A stretch of DNA of 64,000 nucleotides from Pseudisothecium myosuroides. Taxonomy: Eukaryota > Streptophyta > Bryopsida > Hypnales > Lembophyllaceae. Shown piece by piece: positions 45,321 to 56,059 of the stretch (the first letter of the stretch is position 1; every line of letters begins with the position of its first letter). The translations under genes and the position numbers were made by a program. Under the pieces are notes generated by a model. The model had not been told where the DNA came from. It searched no databases and saw only the letters and a program-made list of their open reading frames with translations. The DNA lies in NCBI GenBank assembly GCA_951799445.1, contig OX637294.1, forward strand, positions 23,337,452 to 23,401,451, read 5' to 3'.

Positions 45321-46136
45321 TAAGACGTGTGGGCCCTAGGGAATCACCTACAAAATCATATATTTAAGAAAATTATCTAAATATAAAACAACTATTTGAC
45401 AAGGAAATAGACAAAACTTATTGAATTTGTCCTCATTATGTTATTCTCACATTGTTGACCATGACCGATATACGTAAAAGTACTGACATTCTACATGTTT
45501 CCATGTGTTATATAGAAACACATTATTGTTGCATGCAATTGTATGTTGCAAATCTCATTGCTTTAATTCATTCTCTATCAAATAAATTAGTGACCTTCAT
45601 TTCTTAACTCAATGAGAAATAACACATGATTGATACAATTTCTATGAGATTATGAGTTATTTTTGTTTTTCTTGCTCCAGAAACCAGTTTGTGGCTCAAT
45701 GGGACTTAAAGGGTTAACTTACATTGTGACAATGTAAGTTAGCACGTCCAAAAGATCATTTAGTGATTTGATTGGGAACAACAAACCGCGACCATTTCTG
45801 AGCATACAGAAGAACATAGTTCTGATGCAGACTTACTAATGACCAAGTATTAATGATCTGAGTGACGGTGGGAACCAAACTCTGGGAATGAGTGAATATT
45901 GATCCATCATACCAAAATGTAATCTATTGCTCTAGAAGCGATAGTAAGAATGTCTGCAGAGAATCTGGTAGTAAAAGCCTCTTTAAATACGACATAATAC
46001 ACCAAGCCACTTGTACTCTCATAGTTTCTGATACCAAAGAATTTCATAGTATTTCACTGATAACAGTCAAGATTTTTCTCCAATCTTTAGAAGTCTATCT
46101 CAAGTGACAAGAGACTCCCCATATTTTAAAACCTAT
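45321..46136. other. Intergenic DNA, no gene recognised
   Basis: Less AT-rich toward the right, leading into the fragment cluster. Includes a small inverted repeat (ACTTACATTGTGACAATGTAAGT near 45718). No gene seen. Confidence 0.4.
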
Positions 46137-46865
46137 CTAAGCCTGTGGCATCATTGCCTCAGCTTCTTCCCAGATGGATTGGAATAGCACTTATGTCAGG
46201 TACCATTTTCCAAAGCTGGGAAGAATCACCTGCACAAGGAACAAACAATTACAGAAGGAACTCATCATTTGGATAAACGTAATTGAATGATCCAGAACGT
46301 AATCCAGAACCACCTTAAAAATGCCTAGAGCTGCCAATACAGATGAGTGACATACTGCATGACATCAAGTCACCTATTGGTTCTGGACATACTCCAAAAA
46401 GTCGAAACAATTGAAGCATCAATGAAGCAGAGAGAAACCTGGATGATTTTGTCAAGAATCTCCACATCCAGAATACCGAGAATGAAGCCTGACCCGATCC
46501 CCTGGATCTTGTGAGGTCCTATCAACAAAAACAGGTTAATTATTGACTTCAGGAATGTGAAAGCCTTGTTGGCACTTAAGAAACTCATGTCCATCACCAC
46601 TAATAACCAGAGCTAATGGCCTGAATACACATGTACATGTAGATGACCTGATCTAATGGCATACTTTCTACAACACTAAATCTAAGAAACTGCATCGTGA
46701 AAAAATCGACGAAAATACTTCCTGCTGCATCAAAACTATCGCCATGCATTAAAAACTGTTGCCATGAACAAATGTAGACAAAAAGAGAGATAACTTGCTA
46801 ATATGCCGTGTACCTGACTTGCCTCCTAAAAGAACGCTGCTCTCGGATTGCTCCACACCAATGAT
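46137..46865 (-). pseudogene. O-acetylserine(thiol)lyase (cysteine synthase) pseudogene, C-terminal part
   Basis: Cysteine synthases make cysteine from O-acetylserine and sulfide with PLP. Three exon-like blocks match the family's C-terminal third in order. 46865-46814 encodes IIGVEQSESSVLLGGKS; 46518-46439 encodes [12 protein letters not shown] and onwards to LDKIIQ; 46229-46137 encodes VILPSFGKWYL, then a premature TAA at 46191-46193, then VLFQSIWEEAEAM to the terminal TAG. Splice sites are intact and the first two blocks join in phase. The exon expected between 46439 and 46229 (the GISSGAA region) is unrecognisable, and the N-terminal two thirds, including the PLP lysine, are missing. A dead fragment. 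Confidence 0.8.
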
Positions 46866-46975
46866 CTATAAAATAACGCAGTCAGTAATGTCCACAAAAA
46901 CACCTGTAGGACAAATATGAAGACATCAAAGATGTTACTCCGCCAAGGAGACAGAGAAGGGCTCAGCACACATAC

Positions 46976-47965
46976 CAAAGATTTCTTTCAGATGCGCCTT
47001 ATTCACATTCCGAGTAAGACAACCAACATGCAATACAGTAGACTCGGGAGTTGGAGTGCATAATTTCCTGAGATTCAAAATGTGCACAAAGATCAATGCA
47101 CAAATAAATTGATAAGTTCACAAAATGATGTGCATTCAAAAAAGAGAAATACAATTAGGTCTAAGAACCAGCTACCGATGTAGAGCTCTCTTTGCTATAT
47201 GGAAAACAGTCTGCACTGATGGATTTAACGAACTGCTTACTTTACTAGAGAAAATTTCTTGGGTGGGGTTGATGATAATCTGATTTTCTTTGGCCCCACA
47301 TCATCACTGCACACAACATAAAGATTACAAAGATTTACCAAAAAGTTATAATCTCCACGAGTAGAAAAACACTGATCTACTTGCCAAACAGGCTCTTGTA
47401 CACTGTGACTCATTACACTGTGATTAGACACAAAAATGCAGAAAACCTCATCTCATGTAAAACACTTGAATGCCAACCTCAATGGAGGTTTAGTTCTCCT
47501 TTGTCCCTAGCTTGGACACTCGGAAAGGATGAATGTGAAGAGGATAAGATGATGCGTTCTCTTAAACTTAGAAAGAGCAAAGTGAATAAGAAAACCGTAA
47601 TAGTTACATGTTAAGCCCCAAACAAGTCAAAAACAAAACCTAAATGATCTCCTAAATAACCGTTCCTTACTCAAAAATAACTACCTCAGACACAAACCTA
47701 GAGATACTTCCTCCGGAACATGATATTAAAAGCCAGAGCACATTCATCCAACTTGTCCAGAAAAAATGCACGAAATTTGGCTTCATTAAGATAAAATTCA
47801 AAGCAGTTACCTTGTCTTCGCAGGAGGACTCTTAATCTGGTCCAGAAGATGAAGATGATCGAGACCTCGACCTCGACCTGATGCTGATGATGAACCTGTG
47901 TAAGAGGAGGATCCTGTGGTAACTGACGGCGATGTCACTTTAGGTTTCCTAGCAGGTTTTGCCAT
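46976..47965 (-). pseudogene. RNPS1/SR45-like splicing-factor gene fragment (5' exons, half RRM)
   Basis: RNPS1/SR45 proteins are RS-rich splicing and exon-junction factors with one RRM. Three exons with GT-AG ends keep one frame. 47965-47811 begins MAKPARKPKVTSPS with a Ser-rich stretch. 47306-47241 encodes DDVGPKKIRLSSTPPKK. 47067-46976 encodes VLHVG, then TRNVNKAHLKEIFG, the RNP2 half of an RNPS1-type RRM. In exon 1 the reading RSRSRSRSSSSSGP appears in another frame, so the RS repeat has been frameshifted. The rest of the RRM is not found: the next recognisable exon (46865) belongs to cysteine synthase and is out of phase. A truncated copy joined to a foreign fragment. Confidence 0.7.
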
Positions 47966-48199
47966 TTTTCCAAACCTACTGCACCCTTCCCTGTATTTTT
48001 TTCAACTCAAAACCCAATGCATGCAATAGCTGTGCAAACCCTTGCAAAATTTGATAGAAAGAAGTTATCAATTCATAAGCAGAACCTCTGTAAAAAATCG
48101 AAAGCATCTTCACTGCAACAAATTCAAAGGAAACTTTCCCAAAACCTCGAGGTGATAATCGCGAAAATAACAAAAAAACATTGTCGAACATGAACCAAA

Positions 48200-50070
48200 T
48201 CGATGGCTATCCACACCAACCTAAAACCCTAAACTACACAACCACCTTAACAAGAAGTGGTTCGCAAGACTGACCACCCAAACCCTTACCAAAACACACC
48301 AAAACGTGGAAGATATGGTAAGCTTCGCTACTCTGCTCTTGGGTGTTGGAGCGCTTGGTTCTAATGTCTTTAAAGGTTCAGAGTGCGCTCTTATGTTGCA
48401 GGTTTTTTAATGTTTGAATGACACACTTTGATGCAAGGAACATCAAAGAATTGACATCTAAGTTACAACTATTTTCATTTGTTCCAGTCTGTGCAAAGGA
48501 AGCATGTGTATCAAAAATTCGTTTACTTTTTACCTGCTTTGTGGACAATAGTTTCTGCAGCTCCGCATGGAGGCGAACTGCAAATTGCACATACACACAC
48601 CGAACGCAAGAGCGAAATTCATGAAACCCTAAATCATGAAACCATAAGCACACTCATCGGGACCCAAATCCCCTTGAGGTCGCTCGAACTCGTCCTAAGC
48701 AAAATTGAGGCTCCAGAAACACAAAATAGGGTCACCGATACTAACAAAATGTGCAATTCAATACGAACATTGAAAAAAAAATTGCATACGGTGCCCGAAC
48801 AAACAAAGATATTTGAACTATAATCGTCTCCATGCCCGACTTGCATATTAACGATATGACGAGTGATTGAATTAACACCAATATGACCACCAGCTAATCA
48901 GTGATGAGGAAAGAAAAACCTCAAAGATTACACAAATTAGAGTCTTAAGACAGTAATGTTTAGATCCCATACTAATGAAGGATGAGTACCTTCAATAGAA
49001 GTAAGTCATCCCAAAACCTTCCAATGGTAACACGACCTTAAATACCAAGATCTTTTGCTGTTTGAAGTGGACTCCGTAACGCAAATATGTCCTCGTAGAA
49101 AGACACGAACTTCTCCTTGAACGCAGGCCTGAAATTGTCCGACTTGGTAGGAATTACAAAAATTTGCCTGCTCGCAGGCAAACCCTGATTATGCATGCCT
49201 GCCAAAAACTGTGCGTTATTCACACGTTTTCCATTCAGTTGATGACCCATCCGAACGCTATTCAAGAGCAAAAAACAGTCTAGTTTAACTCATCCTATTC
49301 TGGTAAATTGTTCAAAGTCAAGGCCCATCCAAATCCAGACTCCGGGGACTGAATTTCAATGCACTTAATTCAATCCTGAGATTACAACTGGGAAAAAAAA
49401 TGCGTTAGCCCAAAATTTGACTCCAACCTAGTTCGAGATAAATTCCTCAGAACAAGGAATAGGACGTACTGGCTTCGTTGTCAGCATTATCAAAAACTCC
49501 AAGCAATCTCCAGTTCAAAACCCTCTGCAAATATGAGAATCTTAATGTAAGCAATTATTAAACAACAATTTGTACACACAAAGCTTCCTTGGCAATATGC
49601 ACCAACTCTAGGCAAGGGCTAGGATAGCAAACACCTCCTTAAGCTAAGTTATACACTACACATCCCCGATCTACATCAACAACCCTGCCAGACTCTTCAA
49701 ACATCTCGCCGCTCTGATCGTAATTAATTCCGATTGACTTCGCTCAAATTACATTGCGATCGGATTGTGTAGGCTTTCAGATATCTTGACCTAATCGCGA
49801 ACATAGAAGCAAGCCCACTTGCACACCAACATAGATCTAAGGGCCAGTACAGGGCTTACACGCATAAGCTTACACATACTCGCCGAATCGGGATCAACGC
49901 GAAGGGGATAACGGAAATGAGCTGCGAAGGGCGAAGCGCAAATCGCAAATCGAACCGAAATTTAGGGTTTCGCACTTCGTCCCCGACGTTCCCCGCTCTT
50001 CCCGTTCCCGTTGGGCCGCGGCGTTTCCTTCATTGGGAGCGTCGGCGTTTCCAACGGGGCCCATAAAAAA
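48200..50070 (-). other. Exon-like pieces of unidentified gene(s), with an AAACCCTA leader
   Basis: On the minus strand, a GC-rich leader with CGAAACCCTAAATTT at about 49960 is followed by an exon-like block near 49530-49470 (RVLNWRLLGVFDNADNEA, acceptor TTTGCAG, donor GTACGT). Another lies at about 49263-49040 (NAQFLAGMHNQGLPASRQIF through KEKFVSFYEDIFAL). A short one near 48585-48541 reads VRLHAELQKLLSTKQ between TTTGCAG and GTAAAA. These look like genuine coding exons, but I cannot name the genes. They lie on the same strand as the RNPS1 and cysteine synthase fragments. Confidence 0.4.
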
Positions 50071-50997
50071 TAAAATTCAAAAGTTCAACCTATAATTGCC
50101 TCAATGATCACAAGTTCACTTATAAATTCAAAAACAAAAATAATTAAGTATATAAATGAGATTGTATAGTGTTGGTCCTCATACACTCGTACATTATAGA
50201 TTCTTACAATTTTTCTTTGCAAATCTTCTTGATAGTTTCAAGGGTTTCAAGATGTTTGACCTCAAAAACTTACCTTTTCAATTTGAAAAATAACTATTTG
50301 AGAACAACTTCAATAAATAAGTAAAATAAAAATATTTAAAAATCATAATAATGAAAGCGAAATATTTCCAATTTAAAGAAAAGACCCTACAAATCATGTG
50401 AAAATAAAATCTACAGACAATTTTAGATGGACTTTTTAATTTTTAATTTTCAATTTTATTGAAGAATATTGGTTATTGAAATAGTATATCTAACCATATA
50501 AATACGCTCTATGGATCATATTTTATAACTTTTATTTAAAAGTCATTGATAAATTTTTACTCTAACAACACCAAATTAGACATTCTTGCACTTGGCCAAG
50601 TGCACTCAATGTACGCACAATAGTGTGCTGAAATTGAAATTCTTAAAAACTTTAGTACCCCTAAATTTTTCAAAATCTCAAACTCATCGTTCCATTGTGT
50701 AATATAGGTTTTGCGCATGTCATTTATTTCATGGGGGTTCTCAATCCCTTTTTTTTTCAACAAAACATGAATTACAACTTCTTTCTTTATCAAATAAACT
50801 CTTATCATTTTTTCATTATTATTTTCTACCTTTGTATTGTACCATGACATGAACATTGCACTATTTTCTTGTCAATTTCACTACTACACCAATAGTAATT
50901 GCAATCACCTACACAATCATTCACCAAAATAACATGAAATGGAAGACACTTATTACTTCTCCAATTTTTATTTAGTAACTGAATGGCTCATAAAATG

Positions 50998-51115
50998 TGC
51001 ACTTTAGTACATATACACGCACACACACACACACTCAAAAACCACACATGGTACCTACACTTCCACACATACACTCAAATACCACACACGGTACCCACAC
51101 TACCACACTATTTGC
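50998..51115. repeat. (CA)n-rich microsatellite and short minisatellite
   Basis: A CACACACACACACACACAC run at about 51017 is followed by two variants of an ACTCAAA(A/T)ACCACACA-GGTACC-CACACT unit. Confidence 0.8.
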
Positions 51116-51225
51116 TCTACAATAGCATATGTCATTATTCTCTTACGGCACTTCTTCTTCCGGTGTCTGTACCACTCGTATAGGTGTCTGCTCTTCTATT
51201 TCTGTTCCAACGATTGCATCTATGT

Positions 51226-51847
51226 CTTCATCTAAGCTTGGTTCAACAATTGGAGATAGTGGGGGTGGAGAGGCGTAATCCACTGCATTCTCAACCATGG
51301 CATTCAAAATTGGCGTCGATACTCCCTCAGATACCGTTGGAGATAGGGAAGCTGGTTCTAAAATTGAAGTAACTGGATAATACTTGTACCGTCCTTCCTC
51401 ACCAGTCCGTTCATATCGAACATGTTCCTTGTCATAATAATATCCATCTTCGCCCTCTGTCAAAGTCATGGACTCTAACAAAGTAAATGCCGATAATGCC
51501 GACATGGGCTCTGTCGGTGTACCTCCAATTCCTCCACCAACTGTATCTGTGTCTTCTTGCAATCTCGGTACAACAATTGGAAACAACGAGGGTGGAGAGG
51601 CAGAATCCAAAGCCCTATTTACCATAGCGTTTGCGATCGGTGTCGACCCTCCCTCTGATATTGCAGTACATAGAGAAGATGGCTATAAAATTGAAGTAAC
51701 TGGATAATACTTGTACCGTCCTTCCTCACCGGTCCGTTCATATCGAACATGTTCCCTATCATAGAAAAATCCGTCTTTGCTCTGTGTCAAACTCAAGGAC
51801 TCCAACATGGTGAACGCTGACATGGGCTCTGTTGATGTTGTTGCATC
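51226..51847 (-). repeat. 327-bp in-frame tandem duplication in the 3' part of the long ORF
   Basis: Sequence at 51226-51520 recurs at 51553-51847 with an exact 327-bp (109-codon) period. Both encode TLLES, then HVRYERTGEEGRYKYYPV, then SIL; one copy continues with EPAS, the other meets TAG. Confidence 0.85.
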
Positions 51848-54689
51848 TTCAATTACTCCAATGTTCGTTTCAGGACCATCTACTTCCATGTTCTCCATAT
51901 CATCAATGTTCTGGGGAGGAATATAATCGGGGTCTTCTTCCATGTCGCTCAATTTGTCACGCACTCTACGAGAGTTATCCACAGAATGAGTATCAGATGA
52001 ACCTAAACTTTGACCACCACTGCGTAACTCATCAGAGTTTCGCTGCTAGGGGCCACTGTCCTCATTGCTTGATAGGGATGCTCCTGAGTCAATTGCTGTC
52101 TCCTTCCTCTTTCCCTTTTGTTTCTCCCGTTGAGTCACTTCAACTCTCCTTCCATCTTCCAAAGAGTCACTTGATGATTGAAGTACCGTTTCAAGCCTAC
52201 CACGTGGTACACGCACATTCGTTTGAGTAGGACCAGTATTGGGCAAATTCTCTCCTGTATCCACCTCTTGCGGAATTTGGCGTTCTGCAGACCTATCTAT
52301 ACTGTTCACCATTATCATTTTGTACCCATTCATTGTTCGTAATGCATTGTATACAAATTGCGTCCTAGCTGATGCACCCTCCATGATAATGATCTCACTT
52401 CCTATAAAATCTGTTTCCAAAATCGTAGGCACTGCCATGGTTACGCCCAATGTTACCAATCCCCAATTTTGTGGCAAGTACATGTCCACCATCTTCTTCA
52501 ATTCCGTCAGTGTCCTCTCTAATTTGTCTTCTGCTCGTGGCATCACATCCATACTCCAAGAGTCACCAAACGCCACCTCCAAATCCCCTTGGATCCTGGG
52601 AAAGTTCTCAATAGGTCCACACTCACTAGGACTCTGCATGATGATTGCTATATCTCCCATTGCCTGCACCCCAAGTCTTTGCTCACCGTGACGAAGATCA
52701 TGCACATATGATGAAATAGTTTGTGGTTGGAACAACCATGTACCGCGCAATGAGGTACAACCCTCTGGCAATGCCATCCTTGTTTGCATAGATTCATCAA
52801 AGTATACACCTGGCGGAAACAAAAAAACGGCATTCCATCGTAGAATTAAAGACATCCACCTCTGCAACTGCTGAAATACTCTGTTGTAGTCTTCATTGGA
52901 CCACTCCTTGTCTTCCCCTTCCGAACCGCCACGCCTACAATCAAAAATCCACAAGCACGGCTTTCCCAACTCAACATATTCTTCTTCAAAGAAACCTCCC
53001 CTACATCTCACATGAAGAGAATTCTGGCCATCGTGATGCTGTACTGTGGATAGTGCCACTTGCCAGTCCCATCGAGCATTTGCTACATCTTCAACATCCC
53101 GACCATATCCTACATAACCCTCGCGGCCCGCTTTAATATCTTCAAAGTATTGCCTTACAAAAGCAGGAATGAGATTTTCAAAAGTACTCAGCATTTGAAC
53201 TGTCTTCACAGTGGGCGCACTCCACAACGTCTTTGTATCAGTCTCCACAGTCTTCCCCATCATGGTGAATTGTCTTCCACGTGCATCTCCATATTTACTT
53301 GCATCTATAGCAAAAAATTCATCCATAGATGATGGATTTTCATCCTTTGCTTGCACCATCAAAAATCGAATTTGATTTCTAACTGCATCCTTCCGTTGCA
53401 AGCGATCCACTGCATAAGCTACTGTACTCTTTTGAGGATTTGAAAAAGTAGCACTATTGAAGTAGTACCTTTGCGATTCTCGCTCCCCATTCACTACATC
53501 CTTGGCTGCCATTTGCAACGCCAATCGTAGATAACTCTCTTTGGACACTCTGCTCAAAGGTCGCAACCAAGTATGAACCATCTGTTTTTGCTTGTGACTT
53601 CCATCCACTGTTACATCTAGATTTTCTGCCTTCGCTGTCTTCTTCCACTTGTCCTCCGCTTCCTTGTTGAAGAACAATTTTCCTTCTTCATAATCCTTGC
53701 ATACCTACAAAATTGCCTTGTAAGACTCTTCAACCTCATTCCATGCATGTCGGGTATAATCAATCATTTTCTTAGACAATTCTCCGAGTGTCATTTGCTT
53801 CGGCAAATCCTTGCTCCAATGCAAAGCACTTGTTGCCATCGTCAATGCTCTTGCTCTGCTTGGATCATCATGTTGAGTGGCAACACTAGGACTCCCACAC
53901 GCTTTTCAAATGTCACGAAGTTTCATGAGATTTTCGTAATAAGTGGTGATGAAGGTTCGGTCAAACTCCCTTGCATTTATTTTGACCGACGCTTCAATGT
54001 AGAACAACGGATTGTTATACACCACAAACCTTGCTTTCCGTACTGCAAAGCAATTAATGTACTCAACATCTGACATCTTCTCACGATTCTCCTGTTGAGC
54101 TTGTTTACAAGCAGCAACAATATGTTGCCCGTCCACTGGCTCCCAAATAATGCTCTCCTGCAGCCACGGGATCCTTGCCATACTGGTTTCTTGTACAGGA
54201 TTTGTTGGCCAGTGCCGCAAAAATGCACTTTCCAATTCACGAGCAGCACCTTCACTACTAAAAGGTATCTCCACCATTTGCATCTCTCCATTATCATTGG
54301 TGTCCTCACGCAAATATGCTATAGGACAAAGAGTAATTGCACTAACTGCATCTGCTTCTGATCCCCTCAGACGATCATAAATCTCATTGACTCGTCTTTT
54401 CATCAAAGTTCTGTGGTTTGTGTCCGCGTTCATAACATTCCGGATGTTATCAATTTTAGCCTTGAACACCAAATCCTGGCCCCACACGTACCCTGCCTTG
54501 TACTCCGCCTCACTTGGAAAAACCACAGGTGGTTTACTGATACTTCTAGCCAATGCAATATTATGTCTCTGCTTCGGCTCTCCCTCAGAAGACTCCTCCT
54601 CATTGTCTGCATCTACACCATCACTGCCTTGTACAGGAGGTCCATGCATGGATATTCTTTGTCGATGCCTTTGCGCTATAGAACGAGTG

Positions 54690-54990
54690 TGGACACCACG
54701 TCTTGCAACATCACCACGTCCTGCAGTAGTACCGCTTTCTGCTGCAACACCACGTCTTGTTGTAGTGCCGCTTCCTACTGCAACACCACGTCTTGCAACA
54801 TTCCCATGTCTTGTAGTAGTGCCGCTTCCAGATGCAACCCCATGTCTTGCAATATTCCCATGTCCTGTAGTAGTGCCGCTTCCAGATGCATCCCTACGTC
54901 TTGCAACATCAGTACGTCTTGAAGTAGTGCCTCTTCCTGCTGCAACACCACGTGTTGCAGCAACTCCATGTGTTGCAGCAACTCCACGTC
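54690..54990 (-). repeat. 54-bp coding minisatellite, Arg/Gly/Ala/Thr-rich
   Basis: Serial variants of an 18-codon unit (VASGSGTTTRHGNVARHG type), all in frame. Arg-Gly-rich repeats are common in nucleic-acid-binding proteins; the function here is unknown. Confidence 0.85.
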
Positions 54991-56059
54991 CTAATGCATC
55001 AACTTCTCTTCCACTAGCAATGATTTGTATTGCAACAGCACGATGTGCAACAATTTCACGTCATGCTAATGGTGTATAATATGTAGATCTTCCTCTGCCT
55101 CTACTTCCTGATCCAAGAGTTGGAGGTCGTGACCCGCTTCCAACTTCAGTGACTGTTGGTGGAACTCTAATTCCACCTTCAAGTTGACGTGTTGTGGCAA
55201 TTGTGTGTTCTTCTTCAAATACAACTCCTGATGTTGTGCCGTCAGTGCGATGTGGTTGCATCGGTTCCTCTCCAAATACTGCATCCATAGTTTGCTGCAT
55301 AGTTGGTGCACTTGCTGGTACTAATTCTTCTTCTTGTCTCACAGCTTCGTTTGGTAAAGAAGGCTCCATTGTAGCATCCGTTGCTGAAGAAGAAGCATGT
55401 TCTCGAAGTGTCCTCTGTCTTTGGAGAATAACCCCTTCTTCGACATGATCTGCACTACTTGCTTCCATACCAGCACGCTTCCGAGTACGTTCATGTACCG
55501 GGACCCAATTCACATTCAAAGGCGTAGCAAAGATCCGATACACTTCTTCTACGTCCTCAAGGTCCCTTGGGGGAGGTCGTTCTTGGGCAACAGTTGGATT
55601 CTTCCTTGCATTGTCCTCATACGCTCGATGTTCCATGTAGTTCTTACGTGCTCAAAAAACTTGTTGGGGATTTAACTCCTTGAATTTTTTAACCAATGTC
55701 TCTCTTGCCATCTTCAATTCACTGGGCATGCTCTTCCAAAAATCATCCAATGACTTTAAACCATGCATCCGAGGAATAGCTGAAAAGAACTCATGTGGAA
55801 TCGGTGCAATCATAAGTTGTTTCTTCAACTTGAACTTCATAAGCTCTTCACCAATGCTCTTCACAGTCACGTTCAGACCTGCATCAGGGGTGCCATTGAG
55901 GGCCGTAATTATCCCATTTGAACATCCCAATGGTGACCAATGACGCCCCTCCTCAATTGCAAACTCTGTAGTCCACAAATTGGGCTTCCATGTATCATCG
56001 AGTGCAATCCACCATCCGTGCTCCAACCAGTTTGAGTGCACTTTGAGTGCCATATTGCG

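Larger units (their letters stand above)
51143..56053 (-). pseudogene. 1,637-codon ORF of unknown, probably mobile-element, origin with six in-frame stops
   Basis: One frame runs from ATG 56053 to TAA 51143 with no frameshift. It is broken only by TGA at 55652, 55061 and 53906, and TAG at 53705, 52046 and 51683 (lower coordinates of each codon). An acceptor-like TTTATTTGCAG lies just before 56059, so upstream exons may exist. Order: an N-terminal block with WWIALDD and IPHEFFSAIPRMHG; an acidic linker; an Arg/Gly-rich repeat region (54690-54990); a domain with IPFSSEGAARELESAFLRHW; a large core with WDWQVALSTVQHHDG, LWIFDCRRGG and NAVFLFPPGVYFDES; then a low-complexity tail with a duplicated YERTGEEGRYKYYPVTSIL block. 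I recognise no family. The stops fit decay of CGA and CAG codons. Confidence 0.7.

Noticed and set aside
54387..55079. 230-codon plus-strand open frame
   Set aside because: Antisense shadow of the Arg/Gly-repeat part of the minus-strand ORF, which continues in frame far beyond it.
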